Shown piece after piece: positions 1-12,532 of a stretch of 64,000 nt of DNA (position 1 is the stretch's first letter; every line of letters starts with the position of its first letter). The notes under the pieces are model-generated. The model saw only the letters and a program-made list of their open reading frames with translations, ran no database searches and was not told the origin of the DNA. This DNA is from Malus domestica. Lineage: Eukaryota; Streptophyta; Magnoliopsida; Rosales; Rosaceae. Made by a program: the position numbers and the translations under genes. The stretch lies in the NCBI RefSeq assembly GCF_042453785.1, contig NC_091671.1:36161001-36225000 (forward strand), read 5' to 3'.

Positions 1-16
1 TTCAGGATATCAAGTC

Positions 17-1290
17 TTGGAAGGAACACAACATTTGGTTTTAATTTATAGAGTTTATTACAAAGTCACTGGCACAAATATGAATTTCCAAGTTTTAACC
101 AAAAGTCCTAGAGATCATACACTCCTAATCCAAACTAACCAAGAAAATGCAAACATTAAAGTCCCTAGAACCATTAGGTGGTCAGATATCAATCTACCCT
201 CATATTGGTGTTTGATTAATGAAAGTCAGCCAGTAGCCATCCAAAACAGTCTAGTTAATATAGATAACATAGAACAATATTTTGATGGGATTGTCAAAAT
301 TAATTTTGATCGTCCAGCCAGAAGATCTTGTGAGTCTGTTCACTCACATAAATCTTTTACTCCTAGCAGAAATTCTTTTTCTGGATCCATACCAGCCCAT
401 AGGATGGGTCAAGATCAAGAGTTGATCAATTCATTAGCCAATAAAAAATTAAAAGCAATAGACACTAGCTCATCTGTTACTCAACAAGAATTAATCAATG
501 ATTTGATTAATATCAAATTAAAATCAGTAAAAACAACCTCTCAGGTTACACACCCAAGATACCAACCTCAAACCCAAGATCAAGGAGAACAAACTTCTCC
601 TACTGAATCTGATTTTGACGCAGGTCAGGTTCACCATCAACTTTGAGTTTTAAACAAACCCTTCAAACCAAATAGAAAACGGCTCAATGCTGATATTGAA
701 GCTGAATAAAACATTCCAAGAAGGAATATTTTCATAAATAAATATACTCAAGAAGAAAAATTAGAAATTTATAAAAAATGGAAAAATTTTATGGAAACAT
801 ACAGATTTGAAGTATTTTTCTTCGATTATGTTGAAAAATACTATGAGTCTGAAAACAAACTAAAAGTAATAACTAAAGAAAATTGGCATAAAGAAGACAA
901 GACTATTGTCTCTTCTAGTCATCCTCCACAAGAAACCATTCTTATCACCACTGCAAATACACAAGTTCCAACTACTCCTTTCAAGCTTCCTAAGGAAGAG
1001 GCAGGAGTCAAACCAGTCATTGAACAAAATAATTTCACTAATCAAAGTCTTCATTTCATCGGTAAACAACTTGATAAAATTGAAACTAAAATTGACAAAC
1101 TCTCTCAGACAAAGTCATTAATTAGGGAAAAACCCCTGGTTAATTTCCCAGAGTCTTCTTCAACGGCAATAGCTTTAAAAACCATTTCCATAAGTCAAAA
1201 AATTGACCAAATGTTATTAGGATTAAAAAAGGAAAAAACAATTGAAACCATTTCGCAGTTCATGTTATATATATATATATATACAAGGAG
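17..1290 (+). mobile_element. Decayed caulimovirid-like (pararetroviral) relic
   Basis: Two open stretches (17-646 and 791-1300) belong to one decayed coding region. A frame change near 646 and an in-frame stop near 704 separate them, and the intervening frame still reads as related protein. The first part resembles the movement-protein region of plant caulimovirid or petuvirus-like polyproteins. The second has a charged, coiled-coil-like stretch (repeated K/E/I, around 1060-1110) expected between movement and coat regions. No zinc knuckle, protease or reverse transcriptase is present, because the element stops at a foldback repeat at 1291. It is non-functional. It could instead be the gag-side part of a Ty3-type retrotransposon; assignment is from general resemblance only. 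It is cut off by the window start. Confidence 0.4.
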
Positions 1291-1400
1291 GTGTTATTAG
1301 GACTCTAAAAATCTCATTCTACACTCCTCACAAGTGTATTTTTCTTTCCTAATATAGAAAGTTTAGAGTGTAGAATGAGATTTTTGGAGTGCTAATAACA
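1291..1400. repeat. Foldback MITE, about 110 bp
   Basis: Left arm 1292-1326 and right arm 1366-1400 are inverted copies of about 35 bases with two mismatches, enclosing a short AT-rich loop. The ends read TGTTATTAG...CTAATAACA. It terminates the upstream pararetroviral relic. I could not define a target-site duplication because the left flank is an AT microsatellite. Confidence 0.7.
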
Positions 1401-3028
1401 ATTCCACATATATATATCTCCACTTTAGGACAAGAATAAGGTATAAAAAGTTCTCATATAAAGACTTAAGTTTGGCAATACTCACAAGCACAAACGAAAA
1501 CTAAAATCAAATAGATCCTTGAAATGTAAGTCGTGAATGAGTTCAAAGATCATAGAACCAATTAAGCCAAATCCTTAAAATATAGGGAATTAATCTTGGA
1601 GAACACACCTTGGGCCTCGTCTTTCAGTTACGTTTCACAGAACATTAAACCCATAATTGGTGAGAAACTCAAAGGGAATTTGAAAGGTTACTAGATTTAA
1701 AAAACAAATCCCCATACCAGTTTCTGATAAAAGCCGAAGGATCAGGAAGGATAAAGGAAATAACAAAAGCATCACTAACACTAGCTCATTATTCAGATAT
1801 TATTTAGTATATTCATCACTAAGCAATATTATTGGCAGTGGTGAATGGTGACGGTATTCCTATTATAGTATTCTCATAATCCAAACTGTTTATTCTTTAG
1901 GTTCTCACTTATAGATCATTTTTGTAAAAATTCATTAAAATCAAAAATCATTTAACTATTAAACTTTTATTATTATTATTATGAACATTTCATTAGTTAT
2001 CAACAACACAAAGTTTGTTCTTATTTTACTAGGATGCACTTAGATAATTAGACGGTTTGACTTAAGTAAACTTTTGTAGGAAAGATATTTTAGTATGACC
2101 TAAAACATCAGCGGTTCAAATAACGAGATAATGTATATATTATGGTTGAGTTGAGCATTTAGAATAGTTAAATCAAGTTGGGTAATGATAATTATTAGAT
2201 GCTATATTATATGGTTTGAGGGTCAACCTGCTCATCTTAAATGCCGATTGTTATATGCCCCTCCCCCAAAAGAAGTCAAAAATGGAATTGTTGATCAAAC
2301 TAGCTAGGAGACCCAGATAGGACTGAGTTCAATTTCAGTCATCGAGTTTTTGTTTCTGTAGCATTTGGAAAACTTACCAATGCATAGAAGAGTTAAATTT
2401 GGAGTCATTACAAAAATAAATACACACGCAAGCCGTATTGTCAAGAAATTGAACTGATGAAGTCCATGAAATTCTAGAACTTGTTCACAAGTTAAATGAA
2501 CTCACCTTGACCAAAGCTTAAGCTAATATTATTGCAATATTCCAAGGATTTCATGCTTCATTAATGGTACATTTTCATCATTCAGTTTGTGGCTTCCTAA
2601 ATTGGTTACTACATGTTAATTAAACTAAACCCCAAGCTAACTAGGGTTACTCCTTAGTTACCAGGGTTTAAACCATAGTACTAATTACGCTAATAAAGTC
2701 GATAATCATTGCTTTGATGATGTAAGCACAATAATAAAAATTTAGAAAAAAAATAAAGTATTATTAACACTAGCTAATAGTACCATTAAAGCAAGAAAAT
2801 AATGAAGAGAGGAAGAAAAAAGAGGAGCTAAAGCACTTTCATTGGTCCCATACCATGTCTCCTCACTAGCTAGCCCCTTTGATGTGATCTCTTGTTCAAT
2901 ATTATTATTATTTTCTTTTTCTTCTCTCCCACTGTAAATTTGTTTTCTTCTCCTCCCAAATTCCTTTCTAGCTTCTCTCATACTCAAAGAAATACTAAAA
3001 AAACAAAACAAGGTTATCACTCGTCACG
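1401..3028. other. Intergenic, upstream region of the LSH gene
   Basis: AT-rich sequence with no supportable gene. A reverse-strand open frame at 2742-3020 is probably chance. The last few hundred bases before 3029 should hold the LSH promoter and 5' UTR, but I cannot assign a TATA box with confidence. Confidence 0.5.
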
Positions 3029-3580
3029 ATGTTTACCAACAAAGGAAAAGATGTAGTGGAAGGATCGTCGTCTGCTTCTGCTACTGATCATCGGCAACAG
3101 AAGCAAGCTTCGCAGCCGGCTCCACTGAGCCGGTATGAATCGCAGAAGAGGCGAGATTGGAACACTTTTGGGCAGTACTTGAGAAACCAGAGGCCTCCAG
3201 TTGCTCTCTCACAGAGCAACTCCAACCATGTTCTTGATTTCCTCAGGTACTTGGACCAATTTGGAAAGACTAAGGTGCACTTACAAGGGTGTGTGTTTTT
3301 TGGGCAGCCTGAGCCTCCTGGCCCTTGCACCTGTCCGCTAAGACAAGCTTGGGGCAGCCTTGATGCACTGATCGGACGGCTGAGAGCTGCTTATGAAGAA
3401 AATGGTGGGTTGCCAGAAACAAACCCATTTGCAAGTGGAGCTATAAGAGTCTATCTGCGTGAAGTGAGGGACTCTCAAGCCAAAGCTCGGGGGATTCCGT
3501 ACAAGAAGAAGAAAAAAAAGAGAAAACTAATGAAGGCAAATCTTGACAATAATCCCAACATCTCCCTGCAACAGTCTTGA
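3029..3580 (+). CDS. ALOG-domain nuclear regulator, LSH family
   Basis: Intronless 183-residue protein of the plant ALOG (Arabidopsis LSH1 and rice G1) family. These are nuclear, plant-specific DNA-binding regulators of organ boundaries, meristems and light-dependent growth. The ALOG domain covers about residues 34-160. It starts at [11 protein letters not shown] and continues through a [24 protein letters not shown] segment (here SNHVLDF) and the zinc-ribbon insert with [10 protein letters not shown], to [23 protein letters not shown] lysine-rich nuclear localisation signal (KKKKKKRK) follows directly. The N-terminal 33 residues are low-complexity and Ser/Gln-rich; the C-terminal tail is short. 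Length and single-exon layout are typical. The start ATG at 3029 is the first in frame and gives the usual short leader before the domain. The family is certain; the exact LSH member is not. Confidence 0.95.
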   Translation: MFTNKGKDVVEGSSSASATDHRQQKQASQPAPLSRYESQKRRDWNTFGQYLRNQRPPVALSQSNSNHVLDFLRYLDQFGKTKVHLQGCVFFGQPEPPGPCTCPLRQAWGSLDALIGRLRAAYEENGGLPETNPFASGAIRVYLREVRDSQAKARGIPYKKKKKKRKLMKANLDNNPNISLQQS

Positions 3581-5204
3581 ATCTTGTTCGATCGCTCGCC
3601 TTTCTCCACAAAATGGTAAATCATATATGTTGCTATTTAATAGTAAAATCTATAGATGAATTACTTTTGATCTGACCATATATAACAACATAAAATTCAA
3701 CTTCATGAATAATATTAAGGATAATTAAATATAACCAGCTAAAATTCTGGGTTTTTGTCAATTAATTTGAAGTTTTCAGTCCCTGATTGTTTGGATTGTA
3801 AAATTTCAGCCAATGTATAAGGTAAAGAGAAAATAAGTATGCTAAAGGACATAGATATGCATCTTCAAATGGTAGCAATCTTAATTCAGTATTCGTTCCA
3901 AAACCCTACGGCATGAATATTTTAAACCCTAATTTGCAGGGTAGCTAGCTAGTTGCTTTTATGTTAAGAGAAAAGACATAATAACAGTACCTTAGCAACT
4001 TTACCTTCCACATTTGAAACCCCACATATTGTTGAATACATTCCATATTTGTTTTTTTAATTTAAACATATCTTAATACACTCTGTTTACTTTCTTATAA
4101 TATCTCACATCCTACACTCTCATCATATAACTTTCATTTCTACGTACACCCCACACTTTTCAAATTTTAAGGGCAAATACATAGGGTCATCAAAAAGTAC
4201 CTTCGGTGTAAAGCTGAAGCTGGTGTGGTTTCGAAATATTTTTAATTTTTTTATTGGAGTGGTGCCAACAATTGTTTGATTATTTGCATGTGTTTATCCC
4301 TTCATGTTTCTCTATCCCTTCCATGGAAAGAGGTGGAAGGCTGTGGGTATTCCGTATCAGTAAATGAGGAAGATGATTTTTGAAACATTGGATGATGAAG
4401 ATAAAAATCCAAAAAAAAATAAAAATATGGCAGCTATAGAAGTGTAGAGCTTTATATAGAGTAGAAGCAGTGGCATTGGGTAATGGGGATTAAATAAATA
4501 TTAGGGTTGATGATGATGATTCCTCTTCTTTTCCTTTGATTGAATCATTGGAATGAATTTAGTTATTGAATCATTGAATTAGAGGAAGAGATTAGGTTGT
4601 TACTTTGCTTTTAAAATCAAGGGATTTTTGTGATCTAATGTAGATGAGGTTTATTAGGTGTGTGATTCTCATCATCAATCATATTTGTTTTAACATGTTT
4701 GTAGGTTTTTTTGGTAAAAACATGTTTGTAGTTTCATTAATTCTACAATGGAGGATGAGAGTGGTTTCGAGAGTTGAAGAAGATAAATAAACTTAGGATA
4801 TACATGTGAAAAGTAATTTGGATTTTTTTTTTTAATAAAAAAACCTTATAAGATCGAAATTGTCATTACATATTAGGTATGTAAGTTATTTAATATTAAA
4901 TTTTAATGATGGTGTATTCAACATATTGTGGAGTGCTAATAAAAAAACATTTTTTTTTCTTTTAAAAACATTTGAAACAAACCTTAGTATCTCTCTCTCG
5001 TGCAAAATTATGAATTTTTTTGTGGGTTTCAGAAAACATATAATATTGCATAATATGTTTTTGCTTTTTTGTATTCATGGTCCTTTTGGGATTCTGCACG
5101 ATCTTGTGCCCGCCATGAATGAACATAAACTGTATATATCACTGTTGACATTCATATTTTTATGTGTACATATAAATTAAATATGGAATCCCCATTATAT
5201 ATGA

Positions 5205-5237
<33 letters not shown>

Positions 5238-8200
5238 GTTTTTTTGTCATAATCTTGATGCAATTTTAGGATGAGAGATCCCGATGGGGGCAGTGCGGAG
5301 GATAGACCAAATGCTTGCTTATCCATCTGCTGGCTGTTAATGACACATTAGCCATTAATTACTAAGATCTCATGTACCATTAGCACTAAATCTTTTCAAG
5401 CTGCACAAGATTTGTCTTGACCTGATTTAATAATTTATATTGCTTTTTCTTCCCTTCTTTATATTAACTATGATGGAATGTCCTTTTCTTGGTTAATTAT
5501 TCAATAAACAATGAATTGACCTTTGCACTTAAATCAATTTGTCTTTTGTCGAAATCGGATCAAAGCTAGTGGTAACCTCTTAAGTTTTAACCTAAATGGC
5601 TTGATTAGTTTTCGGGAAAAAAAAACATATATAGTAGTCAGGGTTACAACTACTAGGTAGAACGGTAGATATGATTAAACATATTAATTCACAACATTCT
5701 TTTTGTCCAACACAAAATCAAAATTAATGTATTATATCATTTTATAAAGCATATCTAAATAATTATCAATACGCTAAGGAGATTTTCTCAAAAGTGGGAC
5801 TTTTCATGTACTATTTGTAATCTCATGTTTATGTCACAATATTTTATAATGTTAACACGGAAATTAATGTTAAAATGTGAATTAGCAGAAAGTCCATAAA
5901 GAGTCATCCCTTGGGTACAATAGCTATTCAAATCAAAGAGAAAAAAATGGTGAGAAGATCAGGAATTTTTGCTTTCTTAGACTAGTATTCACTTTAAAGA
6001 GTCTCCTTAGCATTTCTCATAAATTTATCATAATGTAATGTCCTAATAAGAAGACATTTAGTTCCATCATACGAAAACAGGTTTAATTTCCCCACAAATA
6101 TTTTGTTAAAATGCACTAATTCTTTGAATACTAATTTCAGAGGTGCCAACAAATGGACTTCCAGCCCAAATGCACCATGAAATAGCTTTGGATCTCCCCC
6201 TCTGGATACTGCAACATTCAACTTCCATGCCATCAAGTCCTTTTGTCTATTTTCTTTCGCACTTACTAATTATTTTATGAGAATTTGAAACATGAAGGCG
6301 GTGGTGCATGAAGCTGAATTGAGTTCAATTAGTAAGTTCCCTTTACACCTTCTTGGATTAATGAGTACAATTGTCTCAAAGATATATGCATGGTTAAGTA
6401 CATTACCATGTAAAGTATGGGCTCTCTATTACTGCAAGAGTAGTATTATATCGTTCCTAATTTTGAATTATGTGCTACTTATGATCATCCACTGTCCACA
6501 TTCGAATGCTAAATGAAAATTGAGCTTCTTGTTGGTTGAAAACATTGATTTCTTCTTCAAACTCTTATCAGATTGTGTGTCTCAATCATATTTTCTTTTT
6601 GTTTACCATTAAGCCAGCGTCCTTTGTTTTTCTCTAGACATGTAGGGTTTCTCTATGTCAATTATATATACGTCCTTGCTTAATGAAAATTGAGGTATAG
6701 ATTCATCAAGAAGACGGAGTTCTCTTCTAACTCATACCCTTTCGATCGGTGGATTCAGATAGGTGAAGAGTGCTTCTCGCTCTCTACTATTCCCCTTTAG
6801 TGCATTCCAACTTGTTTATCTAGCTGTGTATCTGTGTGGCCTCCTCACATGATCTAGGGATAGCCATCGGGTACCCAAAATAGCAAATGGGTATCTTGAT
6901 ACTTGTATTGAGTACTTCACCACGAGCCAAAGGAAGGTGTACCGGTGAGTCTGGTTCCACAATTAGTATTGACAACTGCCAAATCGGATACCTAGTAGAT
7001 TGATGATGACTGGTTCCATTAGAGCATTGGTCATTGATGGCTGGTTCTCATCCTTGTGTGCATAATCCGTAAGATTTCTCCATAATTAAGGTGAGTGAGT
7101 AAGATTAATCTATCACTTACGGATATATATGCCGGCATATAAGTGAATCGATTGATTATTATTGGACTTAATAATGTTTAAACTAGTATTAAGCATTATG
7201 GAGGGAAAACTAAATAACTCAATTTCGAAATACGAGGAAGTTACAACCTCTTGGAAGGAGATAGAAACTGCTACCATGATAGGATGAGCAGTTTAGAATC
7301 TTATAAAGACATGTCTTGGCCTCTCTTCTCGGTTTAAAGTTGTTCGTTATGGGCTCGTTCTATTGAGAGCAGAACTTTGTCGAAACTAAGAGGAGAAGAC
7401 CAAAGATCGAACTCAACCATCATGACTTTTTTCTACAAGTACGAAGTGATATCAATCTGGATAATTTATGATTAGATGTTCTAACTAATCGAGCGTGGTC
7501 TTATGAAGTTATTGATTTCGATAGTTATGCATATTATGCTTACATGATCATATTGAAGCAACATCAGTACATGAAGACCTCGGAGATGTTGATAGTGAGA
7601 TGAATGACTTAAAGATGGAGGAATGCATCAATTCCTGCAACATGATTTATCTCAAATGCTTTGAAATTTTAGAGCATATGGTTTTCTGCATCATTGATAA
7701 TTATAAAGTACTGAAGGACACAAGAATCTATGGTCAAAATTCAGTTATTTATAAGTACGCATCAAGATATAATTAGTTGCTAGAATAATGCTATTTGGAT
7801 TTGACAATATTATTGACCACCTCTCTAATAAATACCCGCCCTGCTTATGTATATGGAACCCACTAATATTATTAAGGTCGTCAGCCAGGTGATTAGTAAA
7901 TGAAGTCCAAATATCAGCACCTTTGATGAGTGATGAAATTGTACGGATTCTCCAACATTCACGAGTGAGGGGATTACTTAATATATCCCACCTTAGTGAG
8001 TAAATGTTATTAGGCCACCACTATTCTTCGAGTAAGAAGTTCGTAACTCCCACAAGCTTAAATTCACAACTTTCTTTGAGATGGTTGTTTTACAAACGAA
8101 GGAATGAACTCCAAGAGACCACTTAAGGAAAATGGTAGTTGTTTGATTTTCTTTTTCTTTTTCTTTTTTTTTTTTGACTAAATACTTAAAACCTCCAACC
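3581..8200. other. Long intergenic region
   Basis: About 4.6 kb of AT-rich sequence without a gene I can support. Short open frames at 4860-5180, 5994-6236 and 6292-6516 show no recognisable domain. Parts of 6.6-7.9 kb have a higher GC content and may be old transposon debris, but no diagnostic motif survives. Confidence 0.5.
5193..5232. repeat. AT dinucleotide microsatellite
   Basis: Near-perfect (AT)n run interrupted once near its start; a likely length-polymorphic marker. Similar shorter runs occur near 1266-1283, 16116-16133 and 18586-18603. Confidence 0.9.
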
Positions 8201-8493
8201 TGTACCGTTTGGTACGTGGGACGGGACGGAACGGAGTGGGACGAGGCATTCCGTTCCACGTTTGGTGCGTCTAAAACAGGTGGAACGCGCTGTTCCACAG
8301 GACTAGTTTTGGGTGATTTTTCGTTTCGCCTCATCCCCTTGGAACGACTTGTTTCACATCCGTGAAACACAAAATTATAACATCTTCGTCTCCTTCCTCC
8401 TTATTTCCATCCGAGGGCATCTTTGCTCCTCCGTTCCGTCCCGTCCCGTCCCATTATGTTCCATCTCGTCCCATCTGCATACCAAACGATACC
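8201..8493 (+). mobile_element. Harbinger-type MITE, copy 1
   Basis: An element of about 290 bp whose ends read TGTACCGTTTGGTA and, inverted, TACCAAACGATACC. Inside both ends are GC-rich GGGACGGGACGGAACGG-type stretches. It is the inverted, diverged relative of the copy at 9325-9631, with the same internal words (for example the GAAACACAAAATTATAAC region). Target-site duplication is not clear for this copy. Confidence 0.7.
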
Positions 8494-9324
8494 AAACCTT
8501 TTTAAATATTCCAAACAAGTACCAAACCTATTAAAAACGTCACATTTGTTAAGCCTCAATTAAAAATCTGGTAAATTAATTAGGCTTTACTTTGTCTCCA
8601 AAATTAATAGAAGGCCATGAAAGCATATCTTCCACCAACTAATAGTCATCACCACCCTCATCAGGCCATCACCTCCAAACCCAACGCAAAACCACCAACT
8701 CCATCCAACAAGTCAAGCCTCTAACATCAAGAAGAGGTCATGAAAGTTGGTGAAATTGGATAAACTGTCATGATGCGGCCACCGTCATCTTTACCACCTA
8801 CAAAGGAGAACTAGAAACTTTACGAGCCGAGAATCTGAGAATGAGGGAATCACATGAGCAGAAACAAGCTCCTTGAGATCCTATATGAATTCTTAACCAT
8901 CTTATTTGTTAGAAGATTGCTCTCCTGATGTAATTTTAATTTGGGTCCATTTTCGATTCAATTTAATACCCATTTTGACACACCCCGATCCCAGTATCCT
9001 CCAAACACCAGGATGGGCATGTGTTGGCCGACACCCAAGGGTGACGAAAGTCATTCTAACCTACTTTATGCTAAGAACCTTTAAAACATGCATGCAATTT
9101 ATGCTGGAAAGAATGAACGTAAATAAAACATGTAACTTTAATTATTAAAAATATATGAGAATGCACGAACATGTTCAGAGCATACAACTAATCAAGATAC
9201 AGCGGAAGGAATATTATAAAAGGCATGATTACAAAGAAATGGGCCCTACACCGAGAGGACTCGAAGATATCAATACCGTAATGCCTCGACGCTAGGATCA
9301 TATGTCTCGTTTCTAAGTCCTTAA

Positions 9325-9631
9325 GGTATCGTTTAGTATGCAGACGGGACGGGACGGGGACGGGACAGGACAGGAAGGGACGGAACGGAGAAGGAGCAAA
9401 GATGCCCTTGGATGGAAACAAGGAGGAAGAAGAAGGAGACGGAGAGGTTATAATTTTGTGTTCCACGGATGTGGAACGAGTTGTTCTAGGTGGTGAGGCG
9501 GAACGAAAATTCACCCAAAATTCGTCTCGTGAAACAGCGCGTTCCACCCTTTTTAGGCGCACCAAACGTGGGACGGAACGCTTCGTCCCACTCCATTCCG
9601 TCCCGTCTCGTCCCACGTACCAAACAATACC
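9325..9631 (-). mobile_element. Harbinger-type MITE, copy 2, nested
   Basis: A 307-bp element with ends GGTATCGTTTAGTA and TACCAAACAATACC, flanked by the 3-base duplication TAA (9322-9324 and 9632-9634). That is the signature of PIF/Harbinger insertion. It is inverted relative to copy 1 at 8201-8493 and inserted in the probable solo LTR. Internal stretches rich in GGGACGG and the reverse complement make strong foldback possible. Open frames across it are not genes. Confidence 0.75.
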
Positions 9632-9799
9632 TAAGGGGGCGCAAAACAAAGCATGAGTGGACCAAAGTTTAATATACATAATTTTTTTTAAAAAAAAAAA
9701 AAACCCAATCTTTTCCGAAAATATTAACCCCCTGTTTCGAAAACACCATATAATACTACATAATAGGTTTTTCTGAAAACTCTAGCATGCAATGAAAAT

Positions 9800-10280
9800 G
9801 TTCTTAAATAATATAACCATGTATTTAAATAGTAGTATCGTAATTGCCCAAAGGCAAATCCATAGAATGCTCGTTAATCATAAAACAATGTTCTTAGATA
9901 GGGGTATCATAGTTGCCCAAAGGCAAATCCATCACCTGATGGTGAAGTTGTACGACATTGGGTTACGCCAGTGAAGAAATAAGTAGGTCCCATAACCCGA
10001 AGGTGAAGTTGTACGACATTGGGTTATGCCAGTGAAAAAGTACATAACACACCGACACTAGTCGTGACTAGTGAAGCTGTCCAACATTGGTTTTGCTAGT
10101 GAAACTAGGAGTATGTCATAAATATCTAATACGCGTAACATATCACACTGAATCCATCACCCGAAGGTGAAGCTGTACGACACTGGATTACGCCAGTGAA
10201 GAAATAGGTAGGCCTCATCACATTAAGGTGAAACTATATGACATTGGGTTATGCCAATGAAGAAAACATAGTACATATCA
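9800..10280. repeat. Minisatellite inside the solo LTR
   Basis: Imperfect tandem units share the words CCCAAAGGCAAATCCAT, GAAGGTGAAGTTGTACGACA and TTGGGTTACGCCAGTGAAG. Four or more units of variable length are visible (around 9930, 9995, 10155 and 10225), with truncated or diverged versions between them. Confidence 0.8.
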
Positions 10281-10323
10281 CACCGACACTAGCCTGATAC
10301 CGGGATCGAGGCATGTCACATTT

Positions 10324-12158
10324 GGTCATTGGATTCCATATTATATAGTCCATGTTTGAAATTTAGGTTTTGAGGCAACTAATATTAATGTTAACCATGA
10401 CATATCTACTTGGTAGGTTTTGAATATAATATATGTTTGAAAATTTAATTGGGGCTTAATGGATGTGGCATCAATAGATTGGCTACTTGTTTGGAATGTT
10501 TAAAAAGGTTGAGACTGATTTGGAATGACACTAAATAGTTGTGGGGTTTTAGGTACTTAATCCTTTTTTTCATTAGGATTTTTTCCTAAATAATGACATG
10601 GCACATTGATGTGTCGATAATTTGAACAAATCCTAGCTCAAATTATGATCACATATATAATTAATAGTTCAAATATGATTCACAATCTAATAACACAATA
10701 CGTCAAATTATACTAAAAGATATTTTTTTAAGTATCATCTAAATATTATGCTCCTAGCAAATATTCCTTTTGATTGGTGGTGATAAAATTTGATATGCAT
10801 AAATAGGCCTTAGATATGGCATCTAATTAACCTGCTAATGGGATTTAGAACTAGCTAGGGAAACTCTAACAAATAGATCACCCAAACCTAAGTATTACAT
10901 ACCATGCATATTTGGACTTTGGATATGCAGTGTCTTGTCTTTCCAATGCGGGTTTACGTGGGAGTGTCTTTGCATGCAGTCACGGACTCAATAGTATGTA
11001 AACAGGCAGACTACAGGGTTGATTGCAGAACCTGTCAGCTCATCTCACATCACCACTTAGGTTGTAACCTAAAGTGAGAGTGGAAAATCTTTGCAGATCG
11101 CAACCTCACCATAATGTGCGTCGATCCAACGGGGAAATGGAAAGAGATCCCCTCCGGATCTTTTCCACAAAGACTACCGAAATGATTCAGACCTTTAAAA
11201 TTTGATCTAACGATTAAAGTTATTATAACTTTTAAAAGGATTTCTGTTTTTAATTATTGGATCAAATTTTAAAAGTCCAAATTACTTGATCTGATAATCT
11301 TGGTGGAAGAAATCCGGAGAGGATTTATTTCTTGGAGAAATAATTTGGACCACAAAACCATCACACAACACATAGCTAGCTAGGGTTTTTGTAAATTAAA
11401 AAATAGTTTTGTACGTATAAAACAATATTATTGACTTGGTGATCCCTATATCAAGTTCAAAAGATCAACTCAATTATTTGTAAATCCACTGTCATTCATC
11501 CTAATGCACGAATAAGATAATCAGGGCTCCCCAAGTGGGAACATAATTAATCGAGAATGTTTCCATTCACACACCACTCACCTATCCAAAGTTCACTCAT
11601 CAACTTTTTTAACACTTTAAGCCCTAACTTTGTCCTTTGCATTGACCTTTGTTGTTCGTAATTAAATTTTAGATACTAAAAAATGGAAAATTTTGAAATA
11701 GATCTAATTTTATAGGCCTACTTTTGAAATAGGTTCAATTTTTTGTGATTTTTGACTTTGAAATAAGTCTAATTTTTAGTTACTTTAGACCCATATCAAA
11801 ATACTCCTAAAAAAATTAATATATATACTCTTTTTACATACACCCAGTAAATTCCATTTTTTTTCATATTTGGAGAATTTATGTACATTGTCATCACGGT
11901 ATTATGTTACAATCATACAAAGACACGAGTAAGGGTTTTGTTCTTATTACGTTGTATCATTGGGACAAAATGCCATGTTGGCGTTTTACTCCTGTCATAT
12001 ATGTTGTTTTTCCAAGTTTTTCAATTAATGTATAAAAATGATCTGGTTGGTTTATTACGGTGTTACTATAAAAAATTCTTATTTAATATAACAAACTGCT
12101 AACAGAAAATACTAATAACAGACTTCGAATGAGATGATTACGACGAACGCATGTAGAC
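10324..12158. other. Intergenic region
   Basis: Apart from the foldback element at 11142-11328 I see no gene or repeat boundary. A 73-codon open frame at 11881-12102 has no recognisable feature. Confidence 0.5.
11142..11328. repeat. Foldback MITE, about 190 bp
   Basis: Left arm (AGATCCCCTCCGGATCTTTT..., then TTTAAAATTTGATCTAAC) pairs with the right arm (TTGGATCAAATTTTAAAAGT..., then AATCCGGAGAGGATTTA) over most of its length. It is related in end sequence to the foldback at 47078-47272. No clear target duplication. Confidence 0.6.
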
Positions 12159-12278
12159 CTGATCGATCAACGATCTGTCAATATATGCATACTGATTTTG
12201 TATTATGAAAGAGAATGGACAACAATTACTTGTTCAAAACGCTAGAACTGATCGATCAACGATCTGTCAATATATGCA
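12159..12278. repeat. Exact 31-bp direct repeat pair
   Basis: The words CTGATCGATCAACGATCTGT and CAATATATGCA occur as one exact 31-base copy at 12159-12189 and again at 12248-12278, an 89-base period. It lies about 255 bp beyond the HEME1 stop codon on that gene's 3' side. The internal GATCGATCAACGATC is partly palindromic. Confidence 0.9.
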
Positions 12279-12532
12279 GATGTAGATAGTAGGAGAAATG
12301 AGAGGTAAAACTAACAACTTCCTACAAGAAGAAATTCATTTGTTCATACTCGATATCTTTGTTACAAGAAGAATTGAATCTGAAACACAATCTCGCCTTT
12401 CAAAACGTCCAGAAACTTCGAGCTCCAATGAACCCTCAACTACATGCGGTAAAGAGAGACAAGCATGATGCTGCAAGAATATGCTGTGAACTCGCTATCG
12501 AAAGCCAACTTGCGAAATAAAATTTGATGAGT

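Larger units (their letters stand above)
8976..10318. mobile_element. Probable solo LTR of a large LTR retrotransposon
   Basis: The segment starts TGACACACCCCGATCCC and ends GGGATCGAGGCATGTCA. It is therefore bounded by TG...CA with unusually long inverted ends (about 25 bases with mismatches). It is flanked by the 5-base direct repeat CATTT (8971-8975 and 10319-10323), the expected duplication for LTR-element integration. It contains the nested MITE at 9325-9631 and a minisatellite at about 9800-10280. No coding region is seen, so I read it as a solo LTR; the long terminal inverted repeats leave open an unusual DNA element. Confidence 0.6.

Noticed and set aside
2742-3020. 92-codon minus-strand frame upstream of LSH
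   Set aside because: Low complexity, lies in the LSH leader/promoter and resembles nothing.
9188-9679. 163-codon minus-strand frame and overlapping plus-strand frames
   Set aside because: They run across a Harbinger-type MITE and reflect its repeated GGGACGG words.
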